A stretch of DNA of 64,000 nucleotides from Rhytidiadelphus loreus (Eukaryota > Streptophyta > Bryopsida > Hypnales > Hylocomiaceae): positions 51,025,025-51,089,024 of the forward strand of contig OX344763.1 in assembly GCA_947034895.1 (NCBI GenBank). Reading direction: 5' to 3'. Shown here in pieces: positions 58,600 through 64,000 of the stretch (the stretch's first letter is position 1; every line of letters begins with the position of its first letter). A model generated the notes under the pieces. It saw nothing but the letters and a program-made list of their open reading frames with translations, was not told the origin of the DNA and did not search any database. A program made the translations under genes and the position numbers.

Positions 58600-60280
58600 C
58601 AAATCAGACCGCATAGTCTAAACGGGACAACTCAATAGATTGATACACGCCCAATATGCAATGCTCGACCGCGCGGTCATGCGATGTTCTAACGAGTTGA
58701 GGGTGCATTTCCAACGGTCGTTGGTATTCCTACCTCTCGCGCGCGAGACATGCGACCGGATCTATTGCATTCTAGCGTACTTCTAATAGGACAATACACT
58801 ATTAGAAAACGCTGAAATTTCAACACAACTCTGTTGATTCGGTCACGTTGTTCTAGTCACTGTACAACCAAACTCTGTTGATTTTAACAGAGTTTGGTTG
58901 TATAGTGACCAGAACAACACGACCGAATCAACAGAGTTGTGTTGAAATTTCAGCGTTTTCTAGTAGTGATATACTCCTACAAGCTATGCTGAGTCCATGG
59001 CATGGTTTTGACCGCGCGGTCAAGACCAGTAACATAATTTATCGCCTAGACAGACTAGGCTAGTAGGACGCTATTTCTACATTGACTTCTGCGCACGAGG
59101 TTTTGACCGCGCAGTCTGAAACGCCTTCCCTTTCTATTTGAATTTTGAATGAGTACGATGATCTTGGAAATTGGACCCTGTAGACGACATTATTCTCGTC
59201 TCGCCCATCACCTGGAACCATCCTTCATCTATTAGATCGGACTGCGCGGTCTGATCTCGTCATTCTTTAGTCTACCCCGTATGCGGTGAGAATTATCTAA
59301 TACTGATCTTAGGGTCGATGACCATTACTTCTGTTATCTTGTGCACGGATTAGAATAGGTCGTTTATTCGTTATCTGTTGAGAATTAGACCGCGCGGTCT
59401 GATCTACGCCTTTCCTGCCTACTTTGGAGGCTCTGCATAATGTTACGAGTCATCATGGCGTCTAGTTCCTTTTACTTTGTTTCCTATGAATCACTCTTAG
59501 ATCGATCCTACAATACTATAAGTATTAGGTTTTGACTATGCGGCCATCCAAATGTGTATTGCTTATTCCTGGTGCGTGATTAGATGAACGTGCACAGGTC
59601 CTCTATTCGTGATGCATGTTTGGGTACGGTTTAGACTGCGCGGTCTGAAACTGTGCCAACATTCAGTTATTATTCAGACGTGCTCAATGATATAGTTCAG
59701 CCCTCCGGTCTCATGTACTAGATGGCATGACAGTGGGTCTACATTATTCAGACCGTTCCCATCTATTTTATGGCCAGGGGACCAGTTCAGACCGTGCGGT
59801 CTGAACCTGTATCTAGAGCAACATGGAATAAATTGATCAGCAATTCGTCCTTGACATTTTGTAGACGTTGCATCACTTCAGACCGCACGGTCTGATCCTA
59901 TATCTAGAATAACATGACATAATTTGATCAGCAGTTTGTCTAGGACATTATTGAGACGGTGCATCGCTTCAGACCGTGCGGTCTGAACCTATTTCTAAAA
60001 TAACTTGACAAATTTGATCAGCATTTCGTCCACGACATTTTTGGGACAGTTCATCACTTCAGACCGCGTGGTCTGATACTACTTCAACTTGATTGACATG
60101 AAATAAGTTGGACAGGTCTTCAATTCGCCCCTGACATTTTGCGGACATTGCATCAAGAATTCACTTCAGACCGCGCGGTCTGAAACTATTTTATCTAATG
60201 TTTTCAGATGTCACTACACCGACAACTCCAGGCCATTTCAGGGACGTCGGAACACTTCAGACCGCGCGGTCTGAAACATG
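58600..60280. repeat. Cluster of TCAGACCGCGCGGTCTGA palindromes
   Basis: Perfect or near-perfect 16-18-bp palindromes at about 58605, 58665, 59008, 59103, 59236, 59388, 59633, 59790, 59878, 59971, 60059, 60166 and 60256. The last six lie 87-108 bases apart in a tandem repeat that also has GATCAGCA, TTCGTCC and GACATTTTG. Additional copies lie in the introns and tail of the gene to the left (54632, 54700, 56663, 56744, 56853), near 54430, and in the array at 42138, 43459 and 44910. Changes in one half are often matched in the other (CGTGCGG, CGCACGG remain the exceptions). Confidence 0.9.
58797..58968. mobile_element. CACTA-type foldback miniature element (172 bp)
   Basis: Nearly the whole element is one hairpin: the left arm 58797-58873 pairs with the reverse complement of about 58890-58968. 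Ends are CACTATTAGAAAACGCTG and its inverted partner CACTACTAGAAAACGCTG, matching the CACTA terminal pattern. A 3-bp duplication ATA flanks it (58794-58796 and 58969-58971). No ORF. Confidence 0.85.
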
Positions 60281-61350
60281 GCTGTGGCCACATACACTGC
60301 ACGGTTATAGGTGCCTCTTCTAAATATCCGTTGAATTCATGAGTTTGGCGTAGAATTTGCAGACAGCTTACCTCAATTGCGTAGCACAAATTGCTCTGGA
60401 AGCGCGATGGCAGATCCAACTCCAATGTTGTCACTCCAATGAAAGCAGGAACACGACCCAATGTTCAAATGCCTCTGAACGCCAATGAAATCAGATTCTC
60501 AGCAATTCGGTGACGCCAATGATACTGAAAGACAATGAAAGCAAATTTTCAGTGCCTCGATGACGCCAATGACAACAGATTCTTAACAATTTGTCAATGG
60601 AACGAACAAACAAATGAATGCAATCACGAGAATACAAACAATGCAATCACTACAGCACAAACCCATACAATGCCTACCATGTTACGTGATAGAATACTAT
60701 ACTATGAAAACACAGTGTAGGAAATTCTGGAACGAATGGGTCTACTTCTACATTACCAGTCACAAGAAGATCAACCACGCACAGCCATGAGAGAAACAAG
60801 CGAAAAGGGTCCAGAAGCATACCTACGCAGCTCCAGTAGAAAGACACCGCTCCAGCGGCAAAACAACGCTCCAGCACGAAAACATCGCTCCAGAAAGCCG
60901 AACGCTCCGCTGATCAGTCAAACCGAACTCCTCCGCGGCATACAAAACCAACGTCGCAAATGACGAACAAGCAAGATGGAGGAAGGAGGAACAACAGAAA
61001 CGAGTAGCAGCAAAAAGAACGCACACGAAAAGGAGTAATAGCGACAACAATTGACAAAACGCGGAGCAACAACGAGGAACGCGAAAAACAGAAAAGACTG
61101 CAACGAAACCCTGGTCGACGGAGAAGACGATAGACCAAGCCTGCCAAATACTGAACCTGCATCGAGCCTCCAAGTTGGTACGGAGCTCCTCCGAGCCTGC
61201 ACGTGCATCACGAAGCACTCCCGAGCCTCCCACGAACCTGCGCACACCACACGAAGCTGCCCCATAGTAATCATGATTAAGGGTCAGTTTAGGGTTAAAA
61301 CAGGGGGACTTAAAAGCGAGCTTACAATGAACCAGTGAAGGGCGGCTCTG
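60281..61350. other. Probable 5' region of the minus-strand gene group; no gene seen
   Basis: Contains four spaced CGCTCCAG words (60828-60895) and short ORFs on both strands, including a hydrophobic one (60918-61274 minus) that I do not trust. Direct repeats GATGACGCCAATGA-like occur at 60505-60575. Confidence 0.45.
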
Positions 61351-61363
61351 CCTCTTTTATAGG
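61351..61363 (-). promoter_or_regulatory. TATA box reading leftward
   Basis: On the minus strand CCTATAAAAGAGG, a textbook TATA context. It would start transcription near 61325 toward the palindrome cluster and the genes below 58.6 kb. Confidence 0.45.
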
Positions 61364-62275
61364 CTTTCTTGGAAAGGAAAAAAAAAAGGAGCTCTTTACA
61401 AAAAGAAAAATACATGTGCAACCTAACACAAGTAGTTTCGTATTTTTCTAAGCGTTTTTTAATTACTTATAAATTTGCAAAGATAGAAGATAGAAGCACC
61501 TACTCGTAGACATAGGTCTCCCAAAATACATCCACTTGCAACTTGTAAAGAAATGTGCGGAAATCAAAGACAATGATTCACTCTTGCAATACAAAAATAA
61601 TTTTTCCTCCAGGCGATGAATTCAATTGTTAAAGCTCGGTGCTCCGTTCAAGGATCACCCCATCTCTATTTTGCACTTAAAAATAGGGGTGGTTTGAAGA
61701 AGAGGGGTGCTTTTAGAATGTCGCAACGTGATTTTTGTTTTTTTCTTAAGTTATCTACAAATTTGGATCAGAAGTTCTTGGTAGGAACTCCTATCCGGTT
61801 TACAAATAAGTAAGAACCGGAATTTAGGACAGGAATGAAGTAAGGTAGCTAACCGGATAATAAGCCTGAACCGGAATAGTTTGGGACCGGAAGAATTCTG
61901 ACCGGATTAGATTAGATTAACCGGATTAGTTAATGATGACCTAATTTGGCGGCGCTAGTAGTATATAAGGGAGCGCCCTGCCAGTTAGTTCCCCTTTTTC
62001 AAACCCTGTGTGTAGGAGCCCTCTCGCTGCTGTTGTGCTGTCCAGTTGGGTTTCTTGTCATATCTGTGAGGAAGAGTGAATTATTAATTGTTGTCTTTGT
62101 GCGCTGCGGGGTTGGAAATCCGCAGTTGCAAATTTGTCGCTTTCCGGTTATGCGCTGTGAGGGAAAGTGAGATACGGGACGTGCGGCTAGGAGTGGAAAG
62201 GAAGGTAGAACCGGTAAGTGTTTTGAGCGGAGTGCGTCCATGCCGCAGTTACGTAGGCCCAGACAAAGCATAGCC
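61364..62275 (+). promoter_or_regulatory. 5' non-coding/LTR-like region of gag-like copy c with TATA box
   Basis: ACCGGA and ACCGGATTAG words are repeated from 61794 to 61935. GTATATAAGG at 61961-61970 is a good TATA box about 300 bases before the ATG. Similar ACCGGATTAG words follow the gene at 63930-63970, consistent with long terminal repeats whose right copy is cut by the window end. Confidence 0.5.
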
Positions 62276-63868
62276 ATGGCGGAGATCAAATTGAAGAAGG
62301 TGATTCCGGTCATCCCCTTACGGGAACCGGAAAAGGCCGCTCTCATGGAGGATCTCGCCACTTTGGGCTGCGCGGGTCTGATAGATAAACCCTGGGGGTT
62401 TAAGGAGGGAAAGGTAGTTCGGGAGATATTGGGGAAAGTCTCGAACGCCTTCGACAACACCGTCAGAGGCAATCCAGGCCGTTGGACAGAAGACAAGTGG
62501 AGGGAAGTATACGGTTTCCAGTCAGGGGGTTCGGGTACTACCAACCGGAAGGACGAGTACATTAAGGGGAAATTTGCGGAACCAGCCAATCCGAAGGACG
62601 GATTTGCGGTGGACGATTGCGTGGATGAGCGGAACCGGAACCTACTCAAGTTCCTGATTCCGATATTCCATCCGGAGCGGCCGACGAGGGTAACAGTGAC
62701 CCTCGGAAATACAATCTTTGGTGTGCTTTCCGGTCAGCGAAAGGCGGATTGGGCCCGGGTACTAAGTGACCTGGTGAACAATCTGGTACCCCGGAAAGGG
62801 AAGAGTAGGCCAACACCTCTCTCTCCCTATCTCCTTCGCTTGTATCACCATGATTAGGTCCTGACGGAGACGGAGGAGAAGACCTGGAGAGCTTAGGAGT
62901 CCATCCTGAAGTACGGGGAGTTGGAGACTGACGAAGAACCAGAAGACAAAGGGACGAAAACTGAAGAAGAAGACATGGAGGACGAGGATGAGCAGTTGAA
63001 GCGGGTGAAGAGGCAGAAGACGACGCCTCCACACGGGAGAGGTACACCGACCGGGGAGCCAGTAGAACCGGAACGGAAATCGAACAAGAAATCGATAACT
63101 GAGGAAGGTAGCTCGACTGACCTCTTCAACACTCTGGTGTTAGCCATCGCTGACATCTGTGTTGACTGGGAGTGTAAGCGAATTACACTCGAGAAGATCG
63201 AGAAGCTGACAGGAGCATCACCGGATCGTCAATTGCCCAAGGTAATAGCGAACCTTATCAATAATCCGGACAAGGACCGGAAGCTGAGGGAGGACAATGG
63301 CCGACTACAAAACAAAGTCGAAATGCTGAAGGGGGAGATTGCCACCTTCAAGGAAGACATGATTGCCACGAGGGAAATGGCGGATGCGACCCAGAAGACA
63401 GCAAAGCTCATGACCGAAACGTTCGGGGAGTTTGGAATGGTATTAGCGAAGGCGAAGCTGTTTGATGAAGGGTGGCTAGCGGACAAGAAGCCATCCGGTT
63501 CCCAGATGGTTCAGATTTTGTCAGACTTCTCCGAGAAGTTGGAGACGATTCTGGTAGGAGCTCGAGAAGCTGCGGACCAAATGAGCCGGGGCAGCGTGAG
63601 GTTGACTGGGACAATACTCTTGAGGAGTCTCCGCTTGTCGAATCTCTCCTTGCCAGAGTTACTTCCAGAAGGTGTGGAAGTCACTCCTCAATCGAAGAAG
63701 TAGCGGTCGGCGGCGAAAACCGGATTGTCAGAACTTATTGAGGTGGACTCATCACCAGAGAAGCCGGATCCTGCTACTGGTGAGCGAGCCCGGAATTTGC
63801 AGGACATCTTCAATGAACTTCCGCCAGAGCCTAGGAGTGACGCACCGAAGGCAAGTACGGGAGCTTAG
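62276..63868 (+). pseudogene. Gag-like protein (copy c), single frame with three in-frame TAGs
   Basis: From ATG at 62276 one frame runs to TAG TAG at 63866-63871, interrupted only by TAG at 62855, 62894 and 63701, with no frameshift. N-terminal block: MEDLATLGCAGLIDKPWGF; second block: DNTVRGNPGRWTEDKW, NPKDGFAVDDCVDERNRNLL, RVTVTLGNTIFGVLSG, then LSPYLLRLY. An acidic linker, a coiled coil (63270-63420; LREDNGRLQNKVEMLKGE) and a charged tail follow. It is the best-preserved copy in the window and defines the family layout. No protease, reverse transcriptase or integrase is seen in the last 130 bases. Whether it is a pseudogene depends on how TAG is read. Confidence 0.6.
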
Positions 63869-63871
63869 TAG

Positions 63872-64000
63872 GAGTTCCCCTTGTTTGTAAATATTAGATG
63901 TACAGTCGGATTGTTAGTTGTAACGAGACCGGATTAGTTCCCGGTCTGTTAGTTAGGAACCGGATTCATTCCCAGTTTTAGTTAGGATTTTGTAACCGGA
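63872..64000. other. 3' non-coding region of gag-like copy c
   Basis: Contains ACCGGATTAG and GGTCTGTTAGTTAGGAACCGG words resembling the region before the gene (61800-61935); a possible start of a 3' terminal repeat, truncated by the window end. Confidence 0.4.

Noticed and set aside
60823..61274. Minus-strand ORFs with hydrophobic, signal-like segments
   Set aside because: Overlapping frames of similar length and no homologous copy; more likely part of an untranslated leader.

Overview
The window looks like a repeat-rich nuclear region of a green-lineage (streptophyte or other green algal) genome. It has GT-AG introns of about 75-340 bp, TTTAGGG-type interstitial telomere-like repeats, hAT, CACTA and Ty3/gypsy elements, long AT-rich gene-free stretches, and no housekeeping gene, rRNA or tRNA that I can recognise. 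A charophyte such as Chara is possible. The many in-frame TAG codons that read naturally as glutamine also make an ulvophyte-type code worth testing. I cannot fix the species from the sequence.

Layout: 1-4165 is the visible part of a hAT element, with a decayed transposase on the minus strand, a 5' array of CCGTCC-AGG-GGACGG dyads, and a terminal CAGGGTTGTC inverted-repeat end at 4165. 4166-10.7 kb is AT-rich and gene-free, with minisatellites. 10.9-12.4 kb is a broken Ty3/gypsy RNase H/integrase segment. 13.05-19.7 kb holds one fragment and two longer copies of a gag-like gene family rich in CCGG; a further copy is at 62.3-63.9 kb. 19.8-20.9 kb is a remnant related to the methyltransferase-like gene at 54-58 kb.

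From 31 kb down to 22.5 kb (minus strand) lies a decayed DUF7869-type mobile-element gene. It is split by a complete 5967-bp hAT-type insertion (23037-29003) with near-perfect 8-bp target duplications. That insertion carries its own multi-exon gene (24.7-25.7 kb) and long GC-rich arrays in opposite orientation at its two ends. A second member of the same family (47423-53069, 5647 bp, perfect 8-bp duplication) splits another minus-strand gene. 32-38 kb is AT-rich with tandem and inverted repeats. 38.9-45.0 kb is a tandem array of large imperfect palindromes.

45.6-58.6 kb, read leftward and ignoring the second insertion, is a run of minus-strand genes: an unrecognised ORF, a ParB-like plus methyltransferase-like protein, a coiled-coil protein and an FCP1-like phosphatase. 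They are accompanied by many copies of the palindrome TCAGACCGCGCGGTCTGA, densest upstream at 58.6-60.3 kb. They may all belong to one large mobile element.

The main theme is that the element families here each carry their own cluster of short dyad-symmetric motifs in non-coding DNA: CCGTCC..GGACGG in the hAT, GACCGCGGGTC-like in the two 6-kb insertions, ATC-TCGACTCGA-GAT beside the DUF7869 gene, and GACCGCGCGGTC beside the methyltransferase-like gene. This suggests element-specific protein-binding arrays used for transposition, self-regulation or escape from silencing.
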